Shown: positions 8,277 to 19,430, counted from the stretch's first letter. The stretch is 64,000 nt of DNA from JACDAE01 sp963744875 (GCA_963744875.1 CAVUVQ010000036.1:248001-312000), one strand, 5' to 3'. The notes: generated by a model from the sequence alone, not told the origin. Numbers and translations are program-made.

Positions 8277-10934
8277 CTATTTGTTCTCAAGTGCCGTTGC
8301 CTCATCCTCACGCCCCATGTCTCGTAGCAAGAAGGTATAGTTTCTTCGGGTAAGTTGTGTTAAAGGATGCCCCGGTCCTAATACCTGTTCTTTGATGGCC
8401 AACGCTCGTACATACAACGGTTCGGCTTCCACATACTTGCCCTGATTGTAATACAAAAGAGCCAGATTGTTGAGATCAATCGCCACATCTGGATGCATAG
8501 CTCCTAATGCCTTCTCATCAATGGCCAACGCTCGCACCAACAAGGGTTCGGCTTCCACATACTTGCCCTGATTGTCATACAAAAGAGCCAGATTGTTGAG
8601 GCTGCTTGCGGTAGAGGGATGCTGTGGTCCCAAGTGCTGCTCATTGATGGCCAACGCTCGCACCAACAAGGGTTCGGCTTCGCCATACTTGCCCTGACGC
8701 CTATACAATTCTGCCAGATTGTTGAGGCTAGTTGCAGTATTGGGATGCAAAGGTCCAAGTGTCTCTCATAGATGGCCAACGCTCGCACATACAACGGTTC
8801 CGCATCGCCATACTTGCCCTGACGCCTATACAATTCTGCCAGATTGTTGAGGCTAGTTGCAGTATTGGGATGCTGAGGTCCCAAGTGCTGTTCATGAATG
8901 GCCAACGCTCGCACATACAACGGTTCCGCATCGCCATACTTGCCCTGATTGCCATACAAGAGAGCCAGATTGTTGAGATCAATCGCCACATCTGGATGCA
9001 TAGCTCCTAATGCCTTCTCATCAATGGCCAACGCTCGCACATACAACGGTTCCGCATCGCCATACTTGCCCTGACGCCTATACAATCCAGCCAGATTGTT
9101 GAGGCTGGTCGCGGTAGAGGGATGCTGAGGTCCCAAGTGCTGTTCTTTAATGGCTAACGCTCGCACATACAACGATTCGGCATCATTATAGCGTGCACGA
9201 TCATCCAGATAGTATCCCGCTTGATTGAGCAATCGTGCAGCTTCAAAAAGCGTCATTTGCTCTTGCTCGATCCAGGTCGCACACACCTCAGCATGAGGGA
9301 GCCAGCGTTCACACGCATCCCACTGCTTCACATCCGTTACATCTGGGCATGCCTCATTCACCGCCAGGACCACGCGTCGCTTCCACGCTTTCGCCTCCTC
9401 ACTCCCCAAACTATCTCGCAGCACTGCCTGGACTAAGCGATGTACCGAGAGGGTCTGGGTTTGCGGATCTCGATCCAGAAGAGAATATGTACGCAATGCC
9501 TCGATGGCCTGAGCGAACAGAAAAAGATCCGCTGCAACAGATTTCAGGGGCGAGTCAAAATGGGGTGCTCCTTTTGTGATGATCGCCTCAGGAATAGCAT
9601 CTGCCGCAAGATAGGCACACAAGCGCAACAGATCCGCCGCCGCCGCATTCTTCTCTTCCATCTTCTGAAAAGAGAGCGACCACGTAGTAGCCACCGGCAA
9701 CGGGTGATCAGAGACACGTGAGCGCCGCTCTTGCAACAACATTCGTCGATGTTGTTTGTAAATCCGTTGGTATTCTTCCAAACTCATGCCCGTGGCATCC
9801 AGATAAGCTCCAGCTTGATCCAGTGCCAAGGGAAGGCCACCCATCTCCTGGACAAGGTTCCGAGCCTGCATTCGTTCGTTCGAGTTGGCTTGCTCCAGGG
9901 AGGCATCAAGGGCTAACAAGCCTGCTCGTCGTAGCAAAAACAACGTTCCTTGATCATCCGAGAGGGTCTCGACTTCAATGCGCTGAGCCAGCCGTTGCAT
10001 ATCTCTGGCACGGGTCGTAAGAAGGATGTGCCCACCAGAACTTAAGGGCAGAAATGGCGGTAAAAGGTCCAGATCATCCGCATTGTCGAGAAGAAGCAAC
10101 CATTTGCGGTGCGTTTGGAACCATCTCTTCACCGCCTGAATGGTGACATTCTGGTCCTGAGCCTCGCGTTCTGGCAAATGGAGGTGAGTTGCGATTGCGC
10201 TATAGGAGGAGATCAGCGTCTCCTCGCTCTCTGCAAACGCCCATAATACCGCCTCATAGTCCTGAGAATAGCGATAGGCATACTCGATTGCGATCTGTGT
10301 TTTGCCTATGCCACCCAGTCCACTCACGGCCTGGGGTTGTGAAAGAGCAGTGATTTGACCGGCTTGTAATTGGGTATGCAGGCGCGAAAGCATCTCGTCG
10401 CGACCCGTGAAGAAAATGTTTTGTGGATAGGGGATATTCCAGACAGGTGGCAGTGCTGCTTTTGGGGGCAGAAGCGGTCAGAAGGGGGAAGCCCTCAATC
10501 ACATGGCGAATCCCCGCAGCGACGGAGGCCCAGGCATCATCCACGTTTGACCAGGATGTAATGGGTCTGGCATCGGTTGGCAAGGCTTGCAGATGAGCTA
10601 ATGGGGCAATCTTCCAATCGATCGGGCGCACCAGAATGGGAATGACCACGGCTTCCCCGGCTGCATGTCGTTCTAAGGCGCGTTTCATTTCAACACCAAT
10701 GCAATACGTGGAGGCAAAGAAGTTGGCACTCACCAGCAAGAGAATGAGCGAGGCCGTTTCCAGATGGGTATCGATCTCGTGTGCCCAGTCCATTCCGGGC
10801 AGGATCAGGCGATCATGCCATGTCGAGACCGATCCCTGGTGGTGCAACAGGCTGAGATGGGCCTTGAGTTGATTGCACAGTGCCTCATCTTCGTGAGCAT
10901 AAGACAGGAATACAGGGACAGGCGCTTTTGTCAT
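8277..10934 (-). pseudogene. TIR-NB-ARC-TPR STAND protein, two frameshifts
   Basis: A STAND-type signalling NTPase with an N-terminal TIR domain (VFLSYAHEDEAL near residue 8), an NB-ARC module (P-loop GLGGIGKT; Walker B KWLLLLDNADD) and about eight C-terminal 42-residue TPRs of the kinesin-light-chain type (SLNNLAELYRRQGKYGDAEP). In this architecture the repeats are expected to sense a trigger and the TIR domain to act as effector, often by degrading NAD. Two single-base indels break the frame: one in a C run near 10450, after the TIR domain, and one near 8757 in the TPRs. Restoring them gives one protein of about 885 residues. Six TPRs are nearly identical at DNA level. A defence or cell-death role is inferred from family membership; the trigger is unknown. 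Confidence 0.88.
8440..9195 (-). repeat. Six 126-bp tandem coding repeats (TPR units)
   Basis: The landmark GCCAGATTGTTGAG recurs near 8468, 8593, 8715, 8840, 8969 and 9091, a spacing of about 126 bases or 42 codons. Units are close to identical over long stretches, and only a few codons differ (for example GAMHPDVAIDL against GPQHPSTATSL). Such uniformity points to recent duplication or gene conversion of the sensor repeats. Unit borders are approximate. Confidence 0.8.
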
Positions 10935-11407
10935 GGGTCAATCTGCCTCACATCTCGTTGAAATACACGTGCTTCATTATAGCATAGTATGGGAAGAGAC
11001 GAGAGAAAAACGGTAGATGAGAGAGACATCGTCCTCATTGGATAGTTGCCTCTCTCTACGTCTATCAGTAGAATAGAGACTCATCCCAAACGGCAGTTAA
11101 ATGATTTGTCGGATGAGATGGTGATGAAGATCAGCATTTTGTTTTATGCGGATGGTTGGGAGGCGCTAATTAAGGCGTTGGGGGATTAGGAATTGCGTAC
11201 TGTTTAATAGATTATGCTCTACTTTCATACAAAAGGATAAAAACCCTTTTATTTATGTTTGTTTAATAATGCCCAAATGTGTTAGACTATTAGAGATTTC
11301 TATTAATGCTGTTCAACTTAAAATGCTGGAGTATTTTCATAATCTCTCGTTAAATGTACTGGATGATAAGATCTTTAATAAAGGAGTAGAGAATTACGAA
11401 TTTTAAT
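10935..11407. other. AT-rich intergenic region with a coding remnant
   Basis: Between the divergent TIR-STAND and TPR genes. It must hold the promoters of both but no confident box was picked. The only coding trace is the remnant at 11133-11189. From about 11200 the composition turns clearly AT-rich, and this continues through the next gene. Confidence 0.5.
11133..11189 (+). pseudogene. Orphan C-terminal coding remnant, copy 2
   Basis: Reads SILFYADGWEALIKALGD and a TAG stop. The open frame continues upstream as RQLNDLSDEMVMK to about 11094, so slightly more of the gene survives than in copy 1 at 8158-8214. The parent gene was not recognised. Confidence 0.55.
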
Positions 11408-12562
11408 ATGGAGCAAAATTTTATAAAGACCTATGGAGAATTGACGGTAGAAGAATACGTTGCAAAAGGTACATACAGTCTCAAGGACGAAACTGGCAAT
11501 TCCCTTTATTCAGGCCATCATGAAACTATAAAAAGCTATATTGAAAGGCAATCTAGACGACACAAAGGTCACTCTAGTTATACGATCTTTCATGGTAGGG
11601 ATGACGCTGAATACACAGAGATCTCAAGATCTACTGAAAACCTTGAGGTATATACTAAACCGAATGGAGAAAGTCGTAGTTGGTTGGAAATAGGAGTAAT
11701 AAATGAATATCAAGGGAGAGATGGTAAGAGATATGTAAGGTGGATAAAAGATGAGCTACGTTATCCTCATAGCGATCAAAGATTGTGGGTGGTAAAAAAA
11801 TATTTTGGAGAATATGTTTGGTGGAGTATTGATGTAGCTCCGGATTATCCTCTTGCTATTCGCGTGATTGCAAAAGGTCCAGTCTTACAGAATGAGCGGG
11901 TTGACACAAATGAGAGAACGTTGTGGATGCCACAAGATAAGGTGCTAAGTTTTGTGAGATTTTATGAGCAAGGGCTATCTCTCTATAAAGATAACCGATA
12001 TGAAGAGGCTGTACTTGCTTTCGATAAGGCTATTAGTTTCGATCCTTATGATGCCCAGGCATATCATAACAAGGGATTTGCTTTGATTAAACTCCATAAA
12101 TAGAGGAAGCTTTAGTTGCTCTAGATGAGACAATTCGACTCGATCCTGATATTATGTATGTATATGGCAACAGATGGTTTGTTTTATATCAATTGGAAAG
12201 ATATGAAGATGCCTTAGCCGATATTGATGAGGATATTCGTCTCGGTTTCGAATTTAGAAAGGAATATTATAACAAGGGCATTACTTTGTTGAGTCTTCGT
12301 AGATACGAGGAGGCTCTGGTTGCTCTAGATGAAGAGATTCGACTTAATCCTAATCATGCAGTTGCACATAACAGCAAAGGGGTTGCATTGAGGTCGCTTC
12401 AAAGGTATGGAGGCTCTTATTGCTTTCGACGGGGCAATTGGACTCAATCCAAAGGATATATTTGCATATGAGAACAAAAGTTATGTTCTAGAAAAATTTG
12501 GTCGATATAAAGAAGCAAGAGAGGTACAGGCCAAAGCAGAGCAACTACGACAGCAATCCTAA
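11408..12562 (+). pseudogene. TPR protein with unknown N-terminal domain, frameshifted
   Basis: The first ~180 residues match no family I recognise; they are rich in charged and aromatic residues (KYFGEYVWWSIDVAP). From about residue 190 there are TPRs of 34 residues (NRYEEAVLAFDKAISFDPYD, RYEEALVALDEEIRLNPNHA, and others), ending in QAKAEQLRQQS. The frame breaks near 12103, where AAATAGAGG replaces an expected TATGAGGAG, and again near 12408. With both repaired the product is about 384 residues. The gene is markedly AT-rich compared with its neighbours, suggesting transfer. AAGGAG near 11383 lies 20 bases before the ATG, which is long for a ribosome site, so the start is uncertain. TPRs imply protein binding; function unknown. 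Confidence 0.7.
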
Positions 12563-12879
12563 AAATTTATTCTTAAAATTTGACTACGTTGCCTTTGTAG
12601 CTATTTTTGTGCAATCTCGCGAAAAGCTAAAATAAGAAAATAGCTTTATACTATTGAGTACCAACATTATGTTAAATAGGATCTTTCGGTTGTACCGGTT
12701 GGAAGTCGGATGACGCCTTCCATGGAGCAAATAGGCAAGATATTTGCAATTCTCGACCATTATAAGTGCAATCTTAATGCGCCTCTAATATCGCAATATT
12801 TATTGCAATTCGTTTAATTTGCCTTTTTAGTAGAATAAATGTCATTTAAAAATCTATAACTACGTTTAGGAGGATTTTC
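12563..12879. other. Intergenic region, AT-rich
   Basis: No gene seen. It contains a weak repeat of TAGCTATTTT-like words and a GCAATATTTATTGC palindrome near 12793. The only clear signal is AGGAGG at about 12870, the ribosome site of the next gene. Confidence 0.4.
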
Positions 12880-13716
12880 ATGGAAGATCAGGTGCTCTCG
12901 TTCATCCAGAAGAGTGGACTCACGCGCATTGCCGACGATATTACATCGTTGCTGAGATATACCATTAGCATAAGAACATCGCCAGTTGAGGAAGCTGAAT
13001 TGCCGCTCGGTATCTCGAAAATTGGTGGTTTGCCAGATCTCCCTCCCGACAGCGATTGGCCTGAGTGGGATGATCAACCTCTTCCCTTGATTGCTCAAAT
13101 TCGCCTGGCTGATATTGCCCCTTATGACCGATCTGGTGAGCTTCCGCATACGGGGATGCTCTATTTTTTCTTCAACGAAGAAGCACTGGATACCTATCCA
13201 CCTGCTCGTGAGAGCTGGCATATCCTGCATTATGATGGCGATACTGCTCATCTCCAGCGTCGGTTGGCATCCTCGGAGGAGCAGTTCATTTATCCCACCT
13301 GTGCGGTTGAGTTTTCTACTCTCCTGACCCTTCCACCTTTTGAGTCACTGTATCTTGAACGATTAGGTCTCTCCTATGATGCCTATCGTCCTGAAGCATC
13401 ACGTGAACAAAAGAGAGAGGCTGCTGCCTATGTGGAACTAACGAACCAGCTAGAAGCGCTCTATAAGATTGCATCCCCACATCATCAGTTCCTGGGGCAT
13501 CCATATCAGATTCAGGGAGACCTGCTTTTCGAATGCCAGCGAGATACGCATTCTCAAGGCGATCCAGCAAATTGGCGGCTCCTTTTGCAAGTTGACTCAG
13601 ATGATAGTGCCCATATGATGTGGGGAGATGTTGGTGTGCTCTATTTCTATATTCCTCAGCAGGCTCTGATAACCCGTGACTTCGCTCGAGTACATCTGAT
13701 TATGCAGTGTAGCTAA
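12880..13716 (+). CDS. DUF1963 (YwqG-like) protein
   Basis: A 278-residue soluble protein of the DUF1963/YwqG family. Typical features are the opening ISKIGGLPDLP segment (about 45-57), the PLPLIAQIRLADIAP strand (about 67-81), GMLYFFF, and in the last third PYQIQGDLLFECQ and GDVGVLYFYIP. The biochemical function of the family is not known. AGGAGG lies about 7 bases before the ATG, an ideal ribosome site. The frame is intact, between a frameshifted TPR gene and an IS1182 remnant. No membrane segment or signal peptide. Confidence 0.9.
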   Translation: MEDQVLSFIQKSGLTRIADDITSLLRYTISIRTSPVEEAELPLGISKIGGLPDLPPDSDWPEWDDQPLPLIAQIRLADIAPYDRSGELPHTGMLYFFFNEEALDTYPPARESWHILHYDGDTAHLQRRLASSEEQFIYPTCAVEFSTLLTLPPFESLYLERLGLSYDAYRPEASREQKREAAAYVELTNQLEALYKIASPHHQFLGHPYQIQGDLLFECQRDTHSQGDPANWRLLLQVDSDDSAHMMWGDVGVLYFYIPQQALITRDFARVHLIMQCS

Positions 13717-13923
13717 TCTGTACATCCCTTCCTATCATATTGTGAAAGGATAGCATTGATGCTAGCAGCTTGTCGGAGAGAACGGAGCAGCAGTCATGCC
13801 AGCCGCTCTGGCAGAGCGCGTGTCCTTCATGGCACGGGCAGAGAGCGACTGAAGAGCGGTCGCAGGCAGAACAGGGTCGGAGATGATGGCCGAATAGGCT
13901 GGAAGGAGGCCGCTGCTCCTGTA

Positions 13924-15191
13924 TTACGCCCAGGATAAGGTATGGAAGCGCTTGAGATTGAAAGCCAAACAGACCAGACACCACTCACCAGCCGCTGCCA
14001 GTATCCCACGCAAGGAGAACTGGCGGAAGCCCAGCACCTCCTTGATGATCCCGATCACCGGTTCGACGGTGCATTTGCGTGCCCCGTAGATCGCTTTGCC
14101 CAAGGCGGTCTTGAGCTTGTACGCCATCTTGACCTGGGCACTGGCATCCTCAGGCGGCGGATCGGGCAGCGGTGCGAAACGCTGCTGCCAACTGGGATGA
14201 TGGGGATCACGACCCGTCGCGATGTAGGGCTCAATGCCGCGTTTGGCACACGCGGCCAGCGTTGCGGGGCCAAAATAGCCAGCATCCAGCGCCGCCGCCT
14301 CAGGCGTGCCGATCTCGGAGGGAATGGCCTGCGAGCGTGGGTTCGGCTTCTTGGCTATCATTGGGGTGATTGGAGAGGGCACATCCCACGATGAGCAGAC
14401 TCGCCTGATCTACGGCAACCTGCGCGTTGTAATCCTGCTCAAAGCCGGCATTCGTCGGGTTTTTCATGATGCGCGACTCCGGGTCGGTGAAGTTGTACTG
14501 GTCGCCGTCACGTGGTCCTGGCGTGGGCGGCGTCGGTGGGCGGCCACCCGGGCGGCGTCCCGTCGTGCGCTCTCGCTCCTCGCGCTGCGCCATCTTGGCC
14601 TCATACTCCGCCTGCTCGGTTGCCATCACGCTCGGCGGCGCGGGCTTGCAGCACCGCTTTGGCTTCCGCCAGCCGCGCCAGGCGGTCCTCGCCGCCGTGC
14701 GATCTCCTCGCGTACTACCAGCCCATCGGGCACCTCCGGCTGCTCGCTCTGCTCGCTCGGGCGAACAGTTCCTCGACCTCGGCTCGCAGCTGGGTCTCCA
14801 ACTCCAGCAGCCGCTTGTAGCTGACCGCTTTGCGCTTGGAGGCATCGGCATGCACCTTGGTTCCATCCAGGCTGATCGTGCCCAGTTTCAGCACGCCCGC
14901 CTCCTGTGCCAGCAAGAGCACCTGCACGAAGAGATCCTTCAGTTCGGGCAGGAACGTGCGCCGAAACGCGGCCAGCGTATCGTGATCGGGATGCAGATTG
15001 CCTGCGATGAAGCGAAATGGCACCGCCTCATAGGTGGCGCGCTCGATCTTCCGCGAGCTGAACACCCCGGTGGCATAGCCATAGAGCAGCAAGCCCAACA
15101 ACACTTCGGGTGCGTAGGGTTCCCCACCGGATCCCGTGACCTTTGTTGTAGCAAGCTCGTCAGTGTAGACAGGATAGTGCGATGTTCGCAC
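13924..15191 (-). pseudogene. IS1182-type transposase, N-truncated and frameshifted
   Basis: DDE transposase of the IS1182 group. The N-terminal piece (15191-14715) has the family pattern APEVLLGLLLYGYATGVFSS, FRFIAGNLHPDHDTLAAFRR and SLDGTKVHADASKRK. A middle piece (about 14640-14390) holds DPESRIMKN and YNAQVAVD. The C-terminal piece (14382-13924) has AAALDAGYF and the conserved ARKCTVEPVIGIIKE. The pieces lie in different frames, with a GC-rich linker (GRRPGGRPPTPPTPGP) between them. The first ~50 residues expected for the family are missing, and no terminal inverted repeats or target duplication were found. It is a dead or error-ridden IS copy, much more GC-rich than its surroundings. Confidence 0.85.
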
Positions 15192-15221
15192 GCTTCCCGT
15201 ACAAACAGAGGAGGTTATTCC

Positions 15222-16219
15222 ATGGATGAGCAGTCAGCACAACAGAGTACAGGATTGGTGAAACCCATGAAAGGGGCTGAAAGGAACGCTCGCAGTGTAT
15301 TCAGTGTTCCTTCGTCTCCCTCCTCGCATTCGCCTTTGGCTGGGTTCTTGCGTTCGTTTTTGCCATCTTAAACGCGAGTACCGTTCTCTTCCTGGTGTTG
15401 CCCCTCTTTTTGGGGATAGCCGCTGCATGGACGGTCGACAGACAAAATAAAAACCTAATTCCCCTCGCTATGGGAACAGGATTGCTTACAATAGCAGGGA
15501 TCTATATGTATTGGCTCCCTATTGCCAGTCAGCAAGATACAGCGGCAATTGCCCACTGTGCCACAAACTATTGCGGCCATGGCGCAATGGCAATAGCTAC
15601 GTTTTTGCTCAACCTCTTTCTGCCCTATGGGATCTACTTTGTGCTGCTTGGTTCGGTCATCACCAGTCTCATTCTTAAGCATACCGCGAAGAGGGTGACA
15701 TATCTTCAACGTGTTGAGCCTGTAGACGACATGCACGAAACCAGACCATCTCGCGGGGCGACGAAAGCAGCGTATGCAGCGGCTCTTCTCTTTGCCATCC
15801 AGTTCGTTCTCTCTCTTCTCCCGTACTATGACAAGCCGATGCTGGATGCTGAAATTCTACGTCCTATTGGTTGTCGCCGCAGACCTTCTCCTCTTCCCAG
15901 TTATTGCGAAACTGCCAGCGCCAATGTGGGCACGCGTTTCTGATATAGCTGGCTCGTCCTTGATATTGCAATGGCTCTACTGCCACTCGCTGGTATGAGC
16001 GGGCTGCCTTTCGGTAAATCATATCCCTTCTTCCGCGATGGAGCGAGTATTGCGGCTGTCCTCTGGATCGTCGCAGCCTCGTGGCGAGGCAAAGGTGCGC
16101 TACGTGTGATCGGTTTGCTCCTGGCACTTGACATTATTATCTATACCTTTATTATTACCTCGGTCGCTCCTTCCTTGTTTTATCTATATTCTTTCTCAAT
16201 TGTACCGTTTTCGCTCTAA
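15222..16219 (+). pseudogene. Multi-pass membrane protein, frameshifted
   Basis: A start with a good ribosome site (GAGGAGG about 6 bases before ATG 15222) opens MDEQSAQQSTGLVKP. After a shift near 15310 the frame runs into hydrophobic segments (AFGWVLAFVFAILN, VLFLVLPLFLGIAAAW, MGTGLLTIAGIYMYWL, AIATFLLNLFLPYGIYFVLL, AAALLFAIQFVLSLLP). Further shifts near 15860 and 15960 lead to DIAMALLPLAGMSG and a last pair of helices ending at 16219. Repaired, this is a protein of about 330 residues with seven or eight helices. No family recognised; the cytoplasmic N-terminus is short and polar. The IS1182 remnant ends 30 bases upstream. Confidence 0.65.
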
Positions 16220-16464
16220 TTTTGGCTGGCAGGGATACTCTCGCACGAGGAGATGGACACAGGTCTGATCACGTTGCGACTTTTCCAACGCAGCCTTAGC
16301 GGGAAATCTACAAGTTAAAGGGATTTCACATCAATCGCCGTCAAGCAACTTCTGGCGTTTGTGGTTTGTAAATGTGGGACAGATCCGCTGATCCCTGGGT
16401 GTAAATCCCAACATTAAACGGCTGATGGCCAGATTGGGGTACCTGCTTCTCTCCGACAAACTGC

Positions 16465-16900
16465 CTAGAGTGGTTTCTGATGAGCCGCCCTCTGAATTGC
16501 TTGATATGCCTCGTTGTGTTTGCTCCCGACACGCCTCAGGAACCCATGACTGGAGAGTATGGGAGCGTCAACAAATGTTTGTAAGGCAAGGTCAAGTAAT
16601 CGCTTGGCGAGTTCCTGCTGCTGTTGAGGATCATTTTGCATTGGCAAACCTCGCGGAGGAAGCGTGCGCATTTGAGCAGGAATGCCAGTCATCATGATCA
16701 CTCGATCAAGATTTGCCGGTGTATAAAAATTGAGAATACGGGCCGTTTCGCTCTCAACACGAAAGCTATGAATGGTCCCACGAGGAATGGAAACGAATGA
16801 TCCAGGTTGAGCGTGGATCGTTTTGCCCCACCATGTTCCCGTCCCCTCAACTCTTTCGAGAGAAGGGAAGGTTGTTGCATTAGAAGCGTTTCCTGAGCAA
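16465..16900 (-). pseudogene. Cupin-domain protein remnant
   Basis: The reading VEGTGTWWGKTIHAQPG, then FVSIPRGTIHSFRVESETAR and ILNFYTPANLDR, is the second half of a cupin barrel of the quercetin-dioxygenase-like or polyketide-cupin type, with the typical PRGTIHSF strand. It continues into MTGIPAQMRTLPPRG and a helical tail ending at 16465. The first half of the barrel, including the usual HxH metal ligands, is absent, so the gene looks truncated near 16900. An additional frame change is possible inside. Function of the intact parent: small-molecule binding or dioxygenase activity, not resolvable here. Confidence 0.6.
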
Positions 16901-17055
16901 GAAGGAAGCTAGTTGAAATGTATTTGCGGCAAATAAAGTTACCTCAACCGTGTTATATAGTACATCGTATTCTTTCGTTAGACTCACACTGAAAAGCCAA
17001 TGGGCAAGAATGATGATACAATCAAGACGCCACAATTTGAAAAGAGGTAGACAGT

Positions 17056-17534
17056 ATGTCTGGTTGGGAAAATTTCCTGGTTGCACAGGTTGGGGCCTCG
17101 GCAGCACTGGCGGGACTGGTCTTCGTCGGCGTTTCGATCAACCTGGCGCGTATCCTAAGCTCTGGTAGCCTGCCTGAGTACGCATTAGAGGCCCTGGTCT
17201 GCTACTAGCCGTTCTGGTTATATCCTCACTGTTGCTGGTGCCGCAGTCGCTGACAGCAGCAGGCATCGAACTCCTGCTTGCGGGAATCGCCGATACCACC
17301 ATTCTCTTATTTCTTTTGGCCTACACGCGCCGCAAGATTGACCCTCGCTACTATGGCTATCTCTGGTTTCGCGTCGCCCTCAGTCTGTGCGCCACCCTGC
17401 CCTTCGCAATCGCGGGCATCGCAGTTCTGATCTGGAACACAGGTGGACTCTACTGGATTGTCCCAGCCACACTGCTTTCAATTCTCGTCGCCATCTACGA
17501 CGCCTGGGTGCTCCTGGTCGAGATTAATCGCTAA
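17056..17534 (+). pseudogene. Small multi-pass membrane protein, one frameshift
   Basis: MSGWENFLVAQVGASAALAG begins at ATG 17056 and enters a first membrane helix. A one-base change near 17205 stops this frame, and the continuation LLLAVLVISSLLLVP plus three more helices (ELLLAGIADTTILLFLLAY, LCATLPFAIAGIAVLIW, IVPATLLSILVAIYDAWVLL) runs to 17534. Repaired length is about 160 residues with four helices. Proteins of this type are sometimes annotated as modulators of FtsH protease; I recognise the pattern but have no functional evidence. It is alone between a cupin remnant and a monooxygenase remnant. Confidence 0.6.
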
Positions 17535-17587
17535 TGGACTTTCAGAAAAGGGTGCGCCCAATTTGAAACAGAACACTTGTGTTCGAC

Positions 17588-17616
17588 TTGACAGATAAGA
17601 GAAATAGTAGGATAAT
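17588..17616 (+). promoter_or_regulatory. Predicted sigma-70-type promoter
   Basis: TTGACA (17588-17593) and GATAAT (17611-17616) are separated by exactly 17 bases, a near-consensus promoter. It lies about 130 bases upstream of the monooxygenase start at 17749. Confidence 0.55.
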
Positions 17617-17748
17617 CAAAATGGACGTGCGAAAGTCACAGCTCGGTAGGTAGTCCGGGTGACGTTTTGTGTTCGTACGGGCACATCCTCGAAGTGGGAT
17701 TGGCCTCCAGTACGTCCTTTTCCAATCAAAGGAAGAGGAGTGTACACA

Positions 17749-19081
17749 ATGACAAAATTAAAGGTTCTTATTGCGGGTGCGGGCTTAGGCGGACTTTGCT
17801 TAGCACAAATGCTTCGTCAACATGATGTTGAAGTTGAAGTTTTTGAGCGCGATACAAGCCTCTGGGATCGACCACAAGGGTACAGACTACATATTGATTC
17901 AGATGGAGTGAATGCACTGTATCAGTCACTTACCCCCGAACTCTACCAACTCTTTGACGCGACCGCGATGAAGCCGCTTCCGTTTACCACAATTGTTGAT
18001 ACGAAACTTGCAATCCTAAATCGTCTACCAAGTGACGAGCATGGGAGCACTCAAGCACACTCATCGCATGAACTTCCGTCTCACATGAACGTGAATCGTG
18101 CGACCGTAAGACAGATACTGTTCACTGGTCTAGAAGACATCGTCCATTTCGGAAAAAAACTTTCTCAGTATGAAAGTGATGAAAAGGGCGTCACCGTGAC
18201 TTTCGAGGATGGAACAAAAGCCACAGGGGATCTCTTAGTAGGAGCTGACGGAATTCGGTCGAAGGTGAAAAAACAACGTGTCCCTCATGCAGATACTCAA
18301 GACACAGGTGTGCGTGCCATCTACGGTCGTATCCCGATCACCGAGGCGATGAAACTTGTTCCAAATCAAGCGCGTGAAGATGTTTTTACAATCGCTATTG
18401 ATTCCCAAAAACCTTTTTAGGTCTTGGGCCAGTCGTGTTTCCAACACGTCCTGATGTAGCGGCAGACTCAATTCATGCTGAAAGCTGAACTCCGGTCACA
18501 AGACGACTACGTCGTGTGTATTGTCGGAGGAAGAAGAACAACTCTTTGGGAAAGACGACGCTCACCTTCTGGCTTTCAGGAGCGAGGAACTTCAAAAGTT
18601 GTCTTTAGAACTCATGAAAGAATGGCCTGAAAGTTGAAGGGCGATTCCGGCTCATGGCGATCCAAAATCATTTTCTTCGTTGAAATGTATACGAAAGTAT
18701 TCCATGCGAGATGCCGAAGTCCGCGACGCTCGGTCTCTTAGGAGATGCTATTCATGCGATGACACCAACGCTCGGCAGAGGAGCCAACATCGCTATGCGT
18801 GACGGCGCAACCTTGGACTTCATCTTGAAGATGTCATTCAGGGGGCGAACACTTCCGGAAGCAATATGCGAGTACGAAACTGAAATGACACGATATGGTT
18901 TTGATATTGTCGAAGACGAGTGATGATGGGGACACGACTCATGGGGGCAGAATCCTTTGCCAGAAGGGTCTTGAAGTTCTTTTTTGCTCACGTGTGTTCG
19001 GTGACTAAGTATGCATCAGCTTCACGAGCCAACTCGAAGCGGAATATTCAAACCGGTGACCGGTTTCTGCAACTAAATTGA
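17749..19081 (+). pseudogene. FAD-dependent monooxygenase (PHBH fold), frameshifted
   Basis: Flavoprotein hydroxylase family that oxidises small aromatic or polyketide-like substrates with FAD and NAD(P)H. The start at 17749 follows GGAAGAGGAG. The FAD-binding GxGxxG is IAGAGLGGLCLA (about residues 8-19). The mid motif GDLLVGADGIRS (about 155-166) is intact. After the stop at 18418 the frame shifts several times. The second FAD motif LLGDAIHAMTPTLGRGAN is readable at 18726-18790, and a C-terminal piece (MGTRLMGAESFARR, then FLQLN) ends at 19081. At least three indels separate these parts. Repaired length of about 440 residues matches the family. Substrate unknown. Confidence 0.8.
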
Positions 19082-19430
19082 TGGGCATCATAATCATGTG
19101 AGAAGCCGCCTAAGAACTATTGCAAAGAATGTGGAAAAGGGCTACTCCGCACTTTATGTTAGCTTCGCGCTATCCACCACAACAACAAACTGATCTGGAG
19201 GGACTCTTAAATGAAGGGGTACTAGAAGTGTGGCATATGTGCTCCTCTCCCTATAAAATAGAACAAATTGCTCTGTGATAGATTTTCACAGTGATCCTAG
19301 TTCTACCTCAGTTTGGCAGAGAACCAGAAGTTCTTTCCACAACGTACTCTTCAACTTTTCCCGAAACCTGGGCCACTTTATGAAATTGACTCATATCTTG
19401 TCCAGGTTCTTTTTGACCCATATCCTGGTT
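19082..19430. other. Gap between monooxygenase remnant and ISL3 element
   Basis: No convincing gene. A 40-codon open frame (19157-19279, starting MLASRYPPQQQTDLEG) may be a fragment of something larger. AAACCGG-TGA-CCGGTTT at 19050-19066, just before this gap, is a short perfect palindrome inside the monooxygenase end. Confidence 0.35.

Noticed and set aside
8440..9195. Regular repeats that could suggest a CRISPR array
   Set aside because: Period of 126 bases without unique spacers, and continuous TPR coding sequence.
14306..15371. Long plus-strand open frames of high GC
   Set aside because: Antisense to the IS1182 transposase, with Arg/Ala/Pro-rich text without any family pattern.
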